This document shows positions 33,208 to 44,604 of a stretch of 64,000 bases of DNA, one piece after another. The notes under the pieces are model-generated. The model was given only the letters and a program-made list of their open reading frames with translations. It ran no database searches and was not told the origin of the DNA. The DNA is from Larix kaempferi (Eukaryota; Streptophyta; Pinopsida; Pinales; Pinaceae): positions 9,331,501-9,395,500 of the forward strand of contig BSBM01000826.1 of the NCBI GenBank assembly GCA_027924585.1. Reading direction: 5' to 3'. The position numbers were made by a program, and so were the translations under genes. Position 1 is the stretch's first letter. Every line of letters begins with the position of its first letter.

Positions 33208-35139
33208 GGCGGACGTCATCTCTACCTGATCTCTTACTTCGGAATTTTGATTCAGACAAGTCCATCATGGAAGTAATGAATGTTGACGATAGTCCGTGGG
33301 ATGATCTCCACCACAGATCATCTTTTCTTCCTCCTTTGGAGTACATAGAGAACAACATCCATACCCTCTTTTCACCAGATATCTACCCATCCCCTCATTC
33401 CCCCATCCTTACATGTCTTACAGACACGGAGGGAAACTTGGCCAACATTGAGCCAACCACCTCGGTAGACATCTTGGTGAAACCTGGTATAGTGGAACAT
33501 ATTCACATAGGCCATACGTGTTCCCCTGAAGAAATCGTTGTTAGCATGGCCTTGTTCAAGCAATTTCGAGACGTATTTTCTTGGTCCTATGAGAAGATGC
33601 CTGGGATAGACCCCGCAATTGTTTCTCACGAAAAAAAAACCTATCCCGACATCAAACCTGTACGCCAAAAGTTGCGACCGGTACACCCCCGGAAGACTAC
33701 GGCAATAAAGGCATAAATTGAAAATGTCTTAAAGGATGGTTTTATTTATCCTGTCCCATTGACGGATTGGGTCTCAAACGTCGTTCATGTGAATAAAAAG
33801 TAGGGCACCATCTGCGTCTGTGTTGATTATCGGGACCTTAATCGAGCTTGTCCAAAAGACAACTACCCGACCCCCTTCATCAACCAGATCATCGAGAACT
33901 ATGCCGGAAGCGTCATCTTCTCATTCATGGATGGATTTTCTAGTTACAACCAAATTGAGACCAACCCAGCCGACCAACATAAGACGGATTTCATCTTCTT
34001 GTGAGGAACGTTTGCGTACCGCAAACACCCGTTTGGCCTTAAATATTGCTGGTGCCACATTTCAGTGGGCTATGTCGTATGCTTTCCATGACATTAAGGA
34101 CTTTGTGGAACCTTACCTGGACGATCTCCCAGCTCATTCAAAGCAGCGCAAGTTCCACATTGATCATCGGACGGCCATTTTCCTCAGATGCAGACGGTAC
34201 AATATCCGTCTGAATCCTCACAAGTGTATCTTTTGCATTGAGTCCGGACGCCTCTTAGGATTTATCGTTTCGAAGGATGGGATCTGCATTGATCCCTTAA
34301 AGGTGGAGGCCATCATCAACCTACCATCCCCGACTGATGTGACCGAACTTCAAATTCTCCAAGGGAAGGTGACTTATTTACGAGGTTTTGTTTGCAATTT
34401 CGCGGAGAAGACTGAGGGTTATATGAGACTGCTCAAGAAGGACATCCCATTCATTTGCGACGACCAAGCTCAAAAATCCTTCAACAGTATCAAACATGCC
34501 ATCACGCATGCCCCTGTGCTCCAACCGCCTAATTATTATCGAGATTACATCTTATATCTTGCCGCTTCTGCTACCACTATTGCCATGGTTTTGGTACAGG
34601 AGGATCAAAACACCCAGGAACATGTAATATACTATGCAAGTAAGGATCTAGCCGATGGTGAAACTAGATATTCACATGTCGAAAAACTCACTTTCGCGGC
34701 GGTCATCGCCGTCCAGAAGTTCTACCACTACATCTTGCTCCGCACCACCACTATCATTGCCGACTCAAACCCCATGTACCACGTACTGACACGTCAGGTG
34801 CTTGGGGGCAAGTATTCATGTTGGATCGTGATACTGCAAGAATTTGATCTTATTTTCGAGAAATCTAAGTCTAAGAAGTCTTTAGTGTTTGTTAAGCTCA
34901 TGTGCGACCTTCCTTGTTCTGATGCAGAAGTTGAGCACAATGAATCCTTTCCGGATGACTCATTGTTTCTCATCATTATGACTGACCCCTGGTATGGAGA
35001 TATCTCATTGTATCTTCAAACCCAATGCTTCAACCCTCAACTCTCTCGTGAAGAGCGTCGTAAGATACATCACCATGCAAAGTATTCTTTAATCATTAAT
35101 GATACTTTGTATCGCCGTGGCATTGATTCAATTCTTTGA
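33208..35139 (+). pseudogene. pol: reverse transcriptase and RNase H of element C
   Basis: RT is in one frame from about 33267 (QFRDVFSWSYEKMPGIDP) with stops at 33714, 33801 and 34003. It then shifts near 34035 into the frame that carries NIAGATFQWAMSYAF and the catalytic YLDD at 34116-34127. The RNase H follows at about 34540-34900 (YLAASATTIAMVL, VIYYASKDLADGETRYSHVEKL, ADSNPMYHVL). Asp residues of RNase H are partly replaced (AASA for DAS), so it is probably inactive. A stop at 35137 (TGA for CGA) precedes integrase in the same frame. Confidence 0.88.
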
Positions 35140-36234
35140 TGTTGTCTCACTCATGACGAGGCTGAATGCGTTCTGAATGACTGTCACGCCGGGGCATGTG
35201 GCAGTCACCTCTCTGGGATGGCTACAGCCCAGAATATTTTACGCGCAGGATATTTCTGGCCTACTATCTTCAAAGATTGTATTGAGGCCGTAGAAAAATG
35301 TCCTCCTTGCCAACACTTCCATACGAAGAAGCACACTCATCCTGCCCCGTTACATCCAGTTATTGCCGTTGACCCATTCGCAAAATGGGGCATTGATTTT
35401 ATGCATTGTAAGCCTACCTCGGCCAGGGGGCATAGTTACATCATCGTAGCTGTGGATTACTTCACAAAGTGGGCCGAAGCTATGCCTACATACCAGAACG
35501 ACGGCGAAACCGCCGCACTCTTCATGTTCAATCATGTAATAGCACGGTTTGGAGTTCCTCAGGAAATTGTTACTGATCATGGTTCTCATTTTCAGAACCA
35601 TATGGTTGATGAATTGAGTGATAGGTTGGGTTTTCGCCATGAAAATTCAACACCCTACTACCCGCAATCCAATGGATAGGTCGAGGCCATGAAAAAGGTC
35701 TTGAAAACTATGGTCCAAAGGATGGTAGGGACACATAAGTCCAATTGTCACAACATGCTCTTTTCAGCGTTATGGGCCTACTAAACTTCCATCAAAACCG
35801 CCACAGGCTTCACTCCTTTCCATTTGGTATATCGATTGGAGGTTGTTCTGCCGATAGAGTGCAAAATTCTGTCGCTACAACTCGCTGTCGAAGTTCTTCC
35901 TAACACTACTGCTGAGGAAGAACGTCTCTTGCACTTAGCAAAACTTGACAAGTCTCGCCGAGATGCCGCTCTTGCTAATGAAGTGCACAAGAAACGCATC
36001 AAGGCCCAATATGATAAGTCAGTTGAACCTCGTATCTTTAACGAGGGTGACCTGGTCCTCACTTATGACCAGATGCATGACAAACTAGGAGCAAGGAAGT
36101 TCGAGTCCATGTGGCATGGACCTTACATTATAAAATGTGTTTTAGAGAAAGGAGCCTACGAGCTTGAAGACTATGACGGAATCTCTTTGGGTGAACCCCT
36201 CAATGGGATTTACCTGAAGAGATACTATGCTTGA
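35140..36234 (+). pseudogene. pol: integrase of element C
   Basis: In frame with RT-RNase H. Zinc finger: CHAGACGSH…GYFWPTIF…CPPC (35185-35312). The catalytic triad is complete: WGIDFM Asp near 35394, VTDHGSHF Asp near 35577, and SNG(stop)VEA Glu near 35684. Stops at 35677 and 35782 are TAG/TAA. The C-terminus is SH3-like (LVLTYDQMHDKLGARKFESMWHGPYII) ending YYA at 36231. No chromodomain. Confidence 0.88.
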
Positions 36235-36240
36235 TCCCTC

Positions 36241-36777
36241 ATGCATAGACTTGCTTGTATATACTATACATGGCGTGTTTTTGTGTGGTGTGATGCATTT
36301 CTTTTTTTAGTGTCTTTTGATCTTGTTTCCGCTTCTTATACCATGTCATGTCTACGTGTGCAGATGGAAACATGCTATGGATTCGCAGACGGTGCCAGCC
36401 AACATACCTGTAACCTTGCTTCGGCAGCCTGGGTACTATAGTCCCCAACAAATGAGCTCATTAGCTTAGGAGGAAGTTGCCTAGGGTTTGCAACCAACAA
36501 TGCTGCAGAATATCAGGCAGTAATCGGAACCCTAGCTAACGCCATTTCCTTGGGTATGAACCACATTGTCATCCACATGGATTCTCAATTAGTGGTTTCC
36601 CATCTGAACTGGGTGTATGCCATCCGTGATCCCACCTTACTCCGTCTCTTCAGACGAGTACATCTCCAGGAAAGGTCATTTGAATCTGTTCAATACCTGC
36701 ACATTGCATGGGAGTTAAACACAGTTGCTGACTCGATGACCAACTTCATTTTGGATTGGTACATCACACACACATAA
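36241..36777 (+). pseudogene. second RNase H of element C, placed after integrase
   Basis: The coding part starts at METCYGFADGASQ (ATG 36364), right after 'gtgtgcag', which could be a splice acceptor. The same frame runs to 36777 with one stop (36439). RNase H signature residues are all present: ADGAS Asp, NNAAEYQAV Glu, IHMDSQLVV Asp and VADSMTN Asp. It is a plant-type RNase H distinct from the one following RT, and it lies downstream of integrase, 7 bases past its stop codon. It may serve tract removal in place of the decayed gypsy RNase H (inference). Confidence 0.85.
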
Positions 36778-37020
36778 TACTCATAATGTGTAAAAGCATT
36801 CACGACATGTAAATATAATGTATAAAAGCAAACATGTAAACAATATCACATCACTAATCATTTTAAAAACACATAATATATAAATCGCCGGTAATGTATG
36901 TATATATATATATCGCTCAAAAAGTAGTGCCAGTACAAAAATATGACGCATCATAGCTTTCAGTAGTACAAAATTTGAGACCTCTAAGCTCTCAGTACAA
37001 GTACAGAAGTGTTATCAGGC
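36778..37020 (+). other. spacer after the second RNase H of element C
   Basis: AT-rich, with a (ta)n run near 36898-36912 and no gene. It separates the converging sense pol and antisense gene. Confidence 0.5.
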
Positions 37021-38308
37021 CTAGCGCCTGACCCGTACACCACCCCTAGCTCGAACGGCACGCTGCCGTTGGGTGAGGAAATAGTCTACGGTTCGAGCCA
37101 CCTTGCAGAGTAAAGCGTTGAAGCACACAGACGCTCCAACACCAAATCTCTGCATGGGCCTCGGTAAGTCATGAATGGCTGGCTATGGTACCTCCACAGT
37201 CAACTAGGATAGGTTCCTGTACACCTCCTCCATCTCCTCTATGGCAGCATGAGCACTTGCAGGAATGACTGCCGCCCCGCTTCTATCTCTCCTCGCTAGA
37301 AGGGAGAGACCCACCGGCCTTATGGGGCCCACATCTGCACACACACATTACATACTTGTCAGCACTGCATCAAAAAAATGATATAATATACAAAACTAAA
37401 AATACAAGGGTTTTGTTCTCACCTAGGTCACCCCATGTTGCACCCTTTGGCAGTACCAAGTCAGGATCCTCTTGGAATTTCATGCCGCTATATGGAAATT
37501 CCTCGACCATCAGTAACTGGCCCTCTAGCCAGCTAAAAAACTCAGGACCAAAGCTAATGATGGGCACACCACCATGACGGGTCATGACCTCAACCCATCT
37601 GAGCATATGGGGATCCTTGGGCTCCCTGTCATCAAGTACCAGTTGCGGATGTAGAAGAGGAATCCGCTCTAAGAGGAACGATACTATGATCGATCCATAC
37701 CCAAACTGATTGAGCTCCCCTCGCCGACACTTGGTCAACTGAGCTCGGATGTTTGCGAGGAGACCCTCGCACTAGTTGAAAACCATGGGGGACATACAGT
37801 CCTCCGCATACAGCATCTGGGTCCGAGTAGCCATGTGTGGGGCTTGGATACCTGCCACCCTAGTAATGGTAAGCAATATGGTCTGCAGTGGATGGATCAC
37901 CACATCCCTGATGAGAATCTTCCTGCTAGAAGGATGAGAAGTAGCAACATAGTGCTGCGACACCATGTCCTCAACTGTACGGTCACTAGCCCGTGTCCCA
38001 GTAAGTTGAACAGCGTCCCCTCTTCGGGACAAACTGGTAAGAAAGTAGATATCCTTAATGTCTATCATGAGGATATGCTCACCAATCACAAAGTACTGTT
38101 GGGCCGCATCCCAACTCTGGAGCATGTGTCTCAGTAATTAGATCTGGGATCTCATCCCCTAGATCTCAAAGAACTTGAGTAACCCGCAGTTTCTCAAAGC
38201 ATCCACGCATTGTGGATAATTCGCGGCTTGCTTGTCCTCGAGTTTGTGTTCTCTCTCTCGCCACTCCAATACCATATTGGCTAGCTGGTAACCTGCCAAG
38301 AAGGACAT
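37021..38308 (-). pseudogene. antisense extra gene of element C (two exons, 399 codons)
   Basis: Minus strand: exon 1 38308-37423 and exon 2 37334-37021, joined over an 88-bp intron (37335-37422; donor CTAG|GTGAG, acceptor tgtgtgcag|). The splice keeps frame: 886 + 314 = 1,200 bases including the stop. Seven stops interrupt it, all TAG or TAA and almost all one step from CAG/CAA. Recognisable stretches are DIYFLTSLSRRGD, ITRVAGIQAPHMATRTQMLYAEDC, LTKCRRGELNQFGYGSIIVSFLLERIP and LRWVEVMTRHGG. Extra antisense genes between pol and 3' LTR are known from several plant Ty3/gypsy elements (Tat-type, e.g. Grande, Retand); their role is unresolved. No catalytic motif seen. Confidence 0.72.
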
Positions 38309-38390
38309 TTAAACACTGTTAGGTCCTGCTTCAACCCTCAGAAATCCATTTTTTGAATTATTTTTGATGTTTTGCTTGTGGTTTTCCGCC

Positions 38391-38422
38391 ATTGCACTGT
38401 ACGTTTAGGTACAGTGCAATGA
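38391..38422. repeat. perfect 13-bp inverted repeat with 6-base loop
   Basis: CATTGCACTGTAC, loop GTTTAG, then its exact complement GTACAGTGCAATG. It lies upstream of the antisense gene start and downstream of the antisense TATA, so it would be in the 5' leader RNA of that gene. Confidence 0.8.
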
Positions 38423-38734
38423 TGTCGCACCTCTCATTTTCGAGACTTGTGACGACTCGGTGTCATCGCAGGTCCTGAAAGGGCAACCTGCGACGAGCTG
38501 AGGGCACATAAAGCCCTCCATAACACCATCAAAAACCCAAAAAATGGACATAAAAGCAAAAACTAAACCACTGGAAAGTTGCTGGATGAAGTTTAGGCCT
38601 ACCTAATCTGGACGGTTGGTGAAATGGCAGATTGTAGCTCCTGGAATCGGCAAATGAAATTTTGGCTCCAAATTGGTACTTCTCCACCCAAATTGGCAAT
38701 TTGAACAATGAAATCTATTTTTGGTCCATATTTC

Positions 38735-38742
38735 TATTTATA
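38735..38742 (-). promoter_or_regulatory. TATA box for the antisense gene of element C
   Basis: The minus strand reads TATAAATA inside an 18-bp palindrome (38732-38749, TTCTATTTATAAATAGAA). It lies about 430 bp upstream of the antisense ATG. Because it is palindromic, it could also serve the plus strand. Confidence 0.4.
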
Positions 38743-38749
38743 AATAGAA

Positions 38750-40641
38750 TGGAATATTCCTTTTCAAATATTTTGATGCTTTTGGGACATTTACTATAGT
38801 TTCGACCGTTTTTCATTATATTTGGGACTATTTGACTCTTTCTCTAGTGTACAGGAGTCGTAAAGTGGTCTTTTGTGTCATTTCTCGCATCACCAACGGT
38901 AACTACAGGTATGAACACCCCTTTGAATGTTTTGTCATTATTATTTTTTAGTCGTAATTATTGCATGAGGACGCGTTTACTCTCTGTTTGTTCTCGTACT
39001 CACAAAACCATGAGAGCAAGTACCGAGTTATGATTTATCACTTTTCCGGACTCGTTAAACTTCCATGGAAAAGGACACCCCCCAGAGTCTACCATTAAGC
39101 TCTTTTCAGGTTCTCGAAAAATGAAAAGATTGCCAAGTGAACTTGTCGCGTTCACGCTTGTTAAAGTCGTCTTCCAAGGGATAGTTTACCCCGTTTTCGG
39201 ACCAGGAGGCACTAATAACGAAAAAGGAATACTCTAGCCAATCATGGCTAGAAGAGTCCTCTCCCGTGTTGTTTTACCCTTTTTCGAGCGATGAGACTAA
39301 CTTTATGAAAAAGGACTGTTGGAGTCTTCTTTAGTTCTTTTTAGACTCTCTAAACATGAAATGATAACCGAGTTTACCTTCTATGGACTCGTTAAATTTT
39401 CACATTGAAGGGCCCATCATGGGATGAACCCCTCCTATCCCAGGTTCGGAAAATATTTGGGATTGGACTCATCTATGAGATGAGCTATACCGAGCATCTG
39501 GTTACCCTCATCAAGCTCATAAAAAACACATAAGGCACTCATCATTCATGATGGGGAAAAAGGAAAGTGTTTGTGTTACATACCTTAGTGGCAGTATATA
39601 GTCGTTCTTGAACATGGCACTCATCTGCATTCACATACAAGTACTTTGGTCATCTGTTTGTCTATGAGTCCCCACTTACTTTCTGAGTCTTGTTACTCCT
39701 CTGAGTCATTCAAAAAAATCTTCCATCATTAGTTGCATTAGAAGTTTGTGTCATTCTCATTGTGTCAATACTGCCAAGTCATGCCATTCCCATGTTCAAG
39801 AACACGTCCGCTATCTATCATCTACAGTCAGTACACACATCATCATGTTGTTGTTGCTTTGAGTCAGTCTTACATGTTACTGTACCATCCGATCCACTCT
39901 ACACAGATTTTGTCGTGTTTCATGTCGATTGATGGGGGATTCATCATGGCCCTCCTTCGACAAATTCATCCTTGTCGACTTCAACTCATCATCTGAGGAT
40001 TCAATCTAGAAACCAACCAAGTACCATGGCCCTGCATGCCTCAACAGCAGGTTACCTTGCTTTCATAATGAGTTTACATCATTGGCTCTTGATTGAAAGA
40101 TTTCATCTTGCGTTCGACTTCAAATCATTTATTCACGCTTGATGATATGTACTGTGGTACCTTGGGAATCATTGACATCAATGGTGATCTCCCTTGCACT
40201 TGTTAATGGTTTACATCAATTACCGGTAATCAAGTGCTTTCTACCATGTTCGATGTCAAGACATTTGTAATCACATGGATAGATTCGTATAATTGCGGGT
40301 TCAGCTTGAAGACCCTGGGGAGTCATGTTTTACCCAAATTGCGATGGAGTTTGTATTGAGTCATATTACACGGATCCACTTTTGTATTGGTTGTGGCTGT
40401 GTTATCATCTCATCATGGATCTACGGTTGTGTCTAGTAGCCGTGATTGTGTTGAATCGGTCATTACTACCATGGATCTGCAATGTATTGGTCAGCAGCCA
40501 TGTTGTACTTCATATGAGATTGTCCGTTCAGAGTCAGTTGTACTGTAGCAGTGTCCTTCGTCCGACGAGTCTATTGCCATTATTTCTTTCAAAGCAGTTC
40601 ACCTGTACATCCTTAACAGCTTCATGCTTTGGGGGGCATTC
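38750..40641 (+). other. 3' tail of element C up to the LTR
   Basis: No gene is supported. Imperfect internal repeats occur ('actcgttaaacttccat' near 39050 and 39395; 'catggatct' near 40410 and 40470). The last bases before the LTR, ctttggggggcattc (40627-40641), are the likely polypurine tract. Confidence 0.55.
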
Positions 40642-41541
40642 TGTTACACCTAAAATCTACTCATCGTTAGATTTAGTGTATACATCCCTGAAGTCACCTG
40701 GACTAAGTATTTTCATCTAGGAGGATTTGCACTCAATTCTGCAATCTTTTGAGAGGTCGTCGTAGGTTGCACATTAGCAACATGCGACGTCGCAGCTTGC
40801 TCCACTGCAGGGTGTGACAAGGTCTGTTAATGGGAAAAAATAGTCTATTCGAGATCCTTCTCGAAAATTTCCCATTTAGGGGCTTATCCCTGACCTCTAG
40901 GGGAGATGGTACTCAACCCCTAACTCTTTGGGAGGATCCCCTATCTCTCTCCTATCATCTCTCAATATATCCTATCCATACCCTATCCACTTAGTCCTAT
41001 ATAAGTGAGGCTCACTCCCATCCCAAAGGGAGGAAGACTATGGTATCCACATGCTAGTGAAATCTCTCTTAAGACATCCCCATTCACTTATTGGAGAGCT
41101 CATACTTCCTTGGAAGGATGTGGCAATTGGCTTGGTCGGAGAAGGGCTACTGCGTTAAGTCTTGGTTGTAGTTCTATATCTCTATCATGCACTCCTCTAT
41201 TTGAATTAATACAAATGCTTTCCACCAATATTGTTCTTGTGGGGAATGATATTGTGTAGTTTACCTGCTTAACTGTTTACTTAGATCACTTATTGTATAG
41301 ATGTCTTTTACTGGTTTCTCTTGTTTCTTTGTCTTAACAGGTCTTGCAGCATGGATCTAACGACCGTGGGACATGGATCAACATTCGGGAGAAAGGATTG
41401 CGTAGTAAAAAGGTAATACATCTAGTACTTGGTCCTTAAGTAGATCTAGGAAATGTGTTGTAGTATGTTCTATTTGTTCTAGACTCACATTGAGCTAGGG
41501 AGATCCGGCTCGCGTCCGCTCGAGTGGATTGTCTGATAACA
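40642..41541 (+). repeat. 3' LTR of element C
   Basis: 900 bp, TG…CA, partner of 26146-27046, with the TATA box at 40998-41005. It is followed by the ATTAT target duplication. Confidence 0.93.
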
Positions 41542-41802
41542 ATTATCGGGAGGAACCATGAGAAATTTGAAGGGTTGACTCATGTTCTAACAGGGAAAAT
41601 TCTACTGAAGAAACTCTCCATTTATGTTGAAATTCTTAACCAGCTGGCCATGATAGGTGAAACGATTCCTCCAACTTCCATGGCAGATCACATAGAGATG
41701 AAAGTTCTGGTCGAGGAGATGACTAGTTATGAGGTACCTTCTAAAAAGCAATGGAACACAGTGAAGAGATATGGGAAAATGAAGTACACCTTGCACACTT
41801 GA
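41542..41802 (+). pseudogene. U3-encoded protein of element D, C-terminal end
   Basis: It continues the frame broken at 26145. Across the ATTAT site it reads KDFLFI-IGRNHEKFEGL and goes on for 80 residues to the stop at 41800. It is helical, with no known motif. In net distance it ends about 190 bp before the main TATA of this LTR (41989), as in element A (205 bp). Confidence 0.65.
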
Positions 41803-42256
41803 AGACTATTGTTTGAGAAAGAATCCCTGTGAATAGCTACAACCAATAAAAAGACATCAAATGTTATATTCTAATAAATTTTGGAAATTGTATAAATTTT
41901 GATCGAAATGGAATGTAATAGTTAGTTTATAATTTTCAATTTTTAGTTATGAAGTAGTTAGGGTTTTACCTCGAGAGGTTTTACAATGTATAAAACATAA
42001 TTTTTGGCAATGTAGTAAGTGTTGGAACTCGTGAAGATATACTCGTTTTGTATTTAGCCCTTCAATTTTGAATAAAGATGGCCGAGCAGAGTTGATGCAT
42101 ATTTTCAAGAGTAAAGATTCTCGTTTTATTAATTTATAGTCTGTATTTTCCCTTTCCTCATGTGATTTTTTATTTCCAGTGATTATCTTTCCATTATGTT
42201 TTCTTTCATGCTGTGATGAGAGTTTTTGTAAATCAGAATTCATGTAACTATGCTAT
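41803..42256 (+). other. U3 end and R of element D
   Basis: AT-rich, no gene. TATAAAA at 41989-41995 is the likely genomic-transcript TATA. It ends where the chromovirus fragment begins. Confidence 0.45.
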
Positions 42257-42278
42257 GGTTTAATCTGATCAAAGTATT
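42257..42278 (+). repeat. 22-bp direct repeat flanking the chromovirus fragment, left copy
   Basis: ggtttaatctgatcaaagta then tt, matched with one mismatch by 44609-44630. It is far longer than a 5-bp target duplication, so it may mark recombination or repair and not simple insertion. Confidence 0.6.
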
Positions 42279-42317
42279 GAAATAATTTTGTCAAGTGGTA
42301 AAGATAAAACATAATTT

Positions 42318-42789
42318 GAAAATGGCACAAGATCGTCAAAAGAACTATACAGATAAAAGGACACAGAGAATTCCAGGTTGGGGACATGGTGTTCTTGAAG
42401 GTCAGAGGAAAGAAAAATTCCTTACGGTTGGGAAAATGCAAGAAATTGGCTGCTAGATTTGTGGACTATTCGAAATCTTAAGCAGAGTGGGATTAGTAGC
42501 TTACGAGCTAGCACTACCTCCCACTATCAAAATACATAATGTGTTTCATATTTCATTTATGAAAAATTATGTTTATGATATTAATCATGTGCTTGATTGG
42601 TCTATTCTTCAGGTGGAACCAAAAGGGGAAATGCAGGTTCAACCAATATACATATTGGATCACAGAAGCGAGATACTCAGGAACAAGGTCATCGTACAGG
42701 TAAAGGTCCAATGGACCCATTACAGTCCTGAGGAATCTACTTGGGACCTGGAAGATATAATGCAGGAAGAGTATCCGCATTTATTTTGA
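42318..42789 (+). pseudogene. chromovirus integrase C-terminus with chromodomain
   Basis: A 5'-truncated gypsy pol end. The first part (42318-42480) is frame-shifted but reads as the KLAPRFVGPF-type linker; from 42487 the frame is open to 42789: GLVAYELALPPTIKIHNVFHISFMK (SH3-like GPF/Y end), then a chromodomain (…PIYILDHRSEILRNKVIVQVKVQWTHYSPEESTWDLED…). Chromodomains target integration to heterochromatin. The rest of gag-pol is absent. Confidence 0.9.
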
Positions 42790-42876
42790 AAATGTGTATA
42801 TAATAAAACATTACGACATTAAAATTTTGTATATGTTTTGATACAATGTTAATCATTGAGGACGATGAAGATTCTA

Positions 42877-42888
42877 AGGGGAGGGGAA
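42877..42888 (+). other. polypurine tract of the chromovirus
   Basis: aaggggagggga, an uninterrupted purine run next to the LTR start at 42890; it primes plus-strand synthesis. Confidence 0.7.
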
Positions 42889-42889
42889 T

Positions 42890-44604
42890 TTTAACACCCC
42901 CTGGACCATGTTAGAGCTGTTATTGTAATTGAACATTGTCGCTATGAGTATGTACATAGCATGATAATATTTTAATAAAAGCACCAGTTGGCTGCATGAG
43001 GAGTAAAACGCTAAAGAGGATATCCAAATATTAACCAAGGGTTGTGAGGGGGTAAGGATGAATTATGTACCTTGTTCCCTAAACCCTTTTTCTATAAACC
43101 TTATGATAAACCAAAAACCCATACCCCTAAGCCATATTCTTAGTGGGGGATTAATTATAATTAATTATGATTTAATTTGGAGACTTAGTGGCTAATCAAG
43201 ACTATGGATGGAGGAACGTGTTCCTTTGGGATAGCCACGTGGGATCCCAAAGGAGGATACAAGGTTGCATCGGTGACCCAGGCGAAAGTGGGGTAGGATG
43301 CTGTCTACGCGGCCTGGGTGGTTGGATGTGAGGAGGAGAATGCACGTAGGGGGACATGATTTTGAGAGGTACGGTGAAGGGAAAAAGACTGTTTGCTAGG
43401 AAATTACGGGGGGTGTAAGGGAATATGGGAATGGAATTTCAGACGTGGAGAGTGAAGAGGTTCACTGTGCGTTTTTTAGTTCTCTGAGAGTGAAGAAAAC
43501 TTGGAAATATTTTCGATGACAAGCCTGAACCTGAATTGCAGAGATATCCTGAACATTGTTATGCTGTGATAACTGAACTGGCCATGAATTACTTGGTTTC
43601 ATACACCAGTCAATTGGAAATTAAGCATGAGGCCCAGAGGGAATCCCGATGCTTGCAGTGAAGTGTATCGCTGTGCATTTTGGGAAGGAACTTAGGTGGG
43701 TCAATTGCAGAATTGGCATGAAATTGGTTGTTATCCTATTGCCTTGTTGAGCCCCTGTGTATATCCATTCTCTCTGTTATTTCCACTTTGACTCTGTGAG
43801 TGATCTAAGGGGATTGGTGAGATATCTCTGGTTAATGTTTGGATCTCGTCTCGAGGGTGAAATTGGGAGTTGAAATAGTACAGGTTGGACAATTTATAAG
43901 GTTGGGTGGATCATGGCTCACATGCAGCCAGTTGCCACATTTATGCGAATTTCAGATAAGTTTATATGTGTATGACTTATAATGTTCAGGTGTTTTATTA
44001 TGCTTGATAAGTTCGATCTTTGGAATGAATGTGTGATTAAATGAAATCCATGAATAAGCTATATTTAATCCTGTATAGAATGATGTACTATGAATGAGCT
44101 ATTTTCCATTGCATAAGCTCTCTGCAGCATGAATTTTTATATGTGAATGATGAATGGATAAACTTCATTTATGTAAGACTTGTTTGCTTATGCTGTGACA
44201 ACCTCTTTGATGGATGGATGGCTCCTGTATGTTCTTAGAATGATAGGCATAAACCTGTTTATGAAGTTTAAATTCCTGATGCAGAGTCTTTTGTATGAAT
44301 AAGGCTGAGATGAGTCTTTTGTTTAAATTTGCAAGCTTCAATGAGTCTTTCTAACTTCGTGTCAAGCTTATGTTTGCTTATAATTTGGATGGTAGTCTTC
44401 CCCAAAAATTAGGAAAAGTTAGAATTAAACGTTGATATGTTTTCGGGTGCAGATGGCATGTTTATGATTGTCTATGTTTCAATTATGTTTATGGGCCTAA
44501 TAATGAGAATTAGGAAGCTGTTAATTTGCTGCTTAAAAGAAAATTTAATTTTTATAGTTTTACAATTTGTAAATTATGTGTATGTGTAACAAGGGTATGT
44601 TACA
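42890..44604 (+). repeat. 3' LTR of the truncated chromovirus
   Basis: It begins TTTAACACCCC (TG decayed to TT) and ends GGGTATGTTACA, an inverted match to the start. Length is about 1,715 bp. No 5' LTR is present, so the element is truncated at about 42279. No gene within. Confidence 0.75.

Larger units (their letters stand above)
26146..41541 (+). mobile_element. element C: full-length 15.4-kb Ty3/gypsy element with antisense extra gene
   Basis: LTRs of 901 bp (26146-27046) and 900 bp (40642-41541) start TGTTACAC and end ATAACA. They are flanked by a perfect ATTAT duplication (26141-26145, 41542-41546). Removing the element restores the host frame …KDFLFI/IGRNHEKF…. Order: long leader, gag with a Gly/Pro-rich region, protease, RT, RNase H, integrase, second RNase H, then a 3.9-kb tail with a spliced minus-strand gene. 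LTRs differ by roughly 5% in the stretch I compared. The protease motif HEGAST/SVM and pol resemble Tat/Retand-like elements. Confidence 0.93.

Noticed and set aside
37356-38137. Plus-strand frames opposite the antisense gene
   Set aside because: The minus strand gives a longer, spliceable frame with decay-type stops; the plus-strand frames are its shadows.
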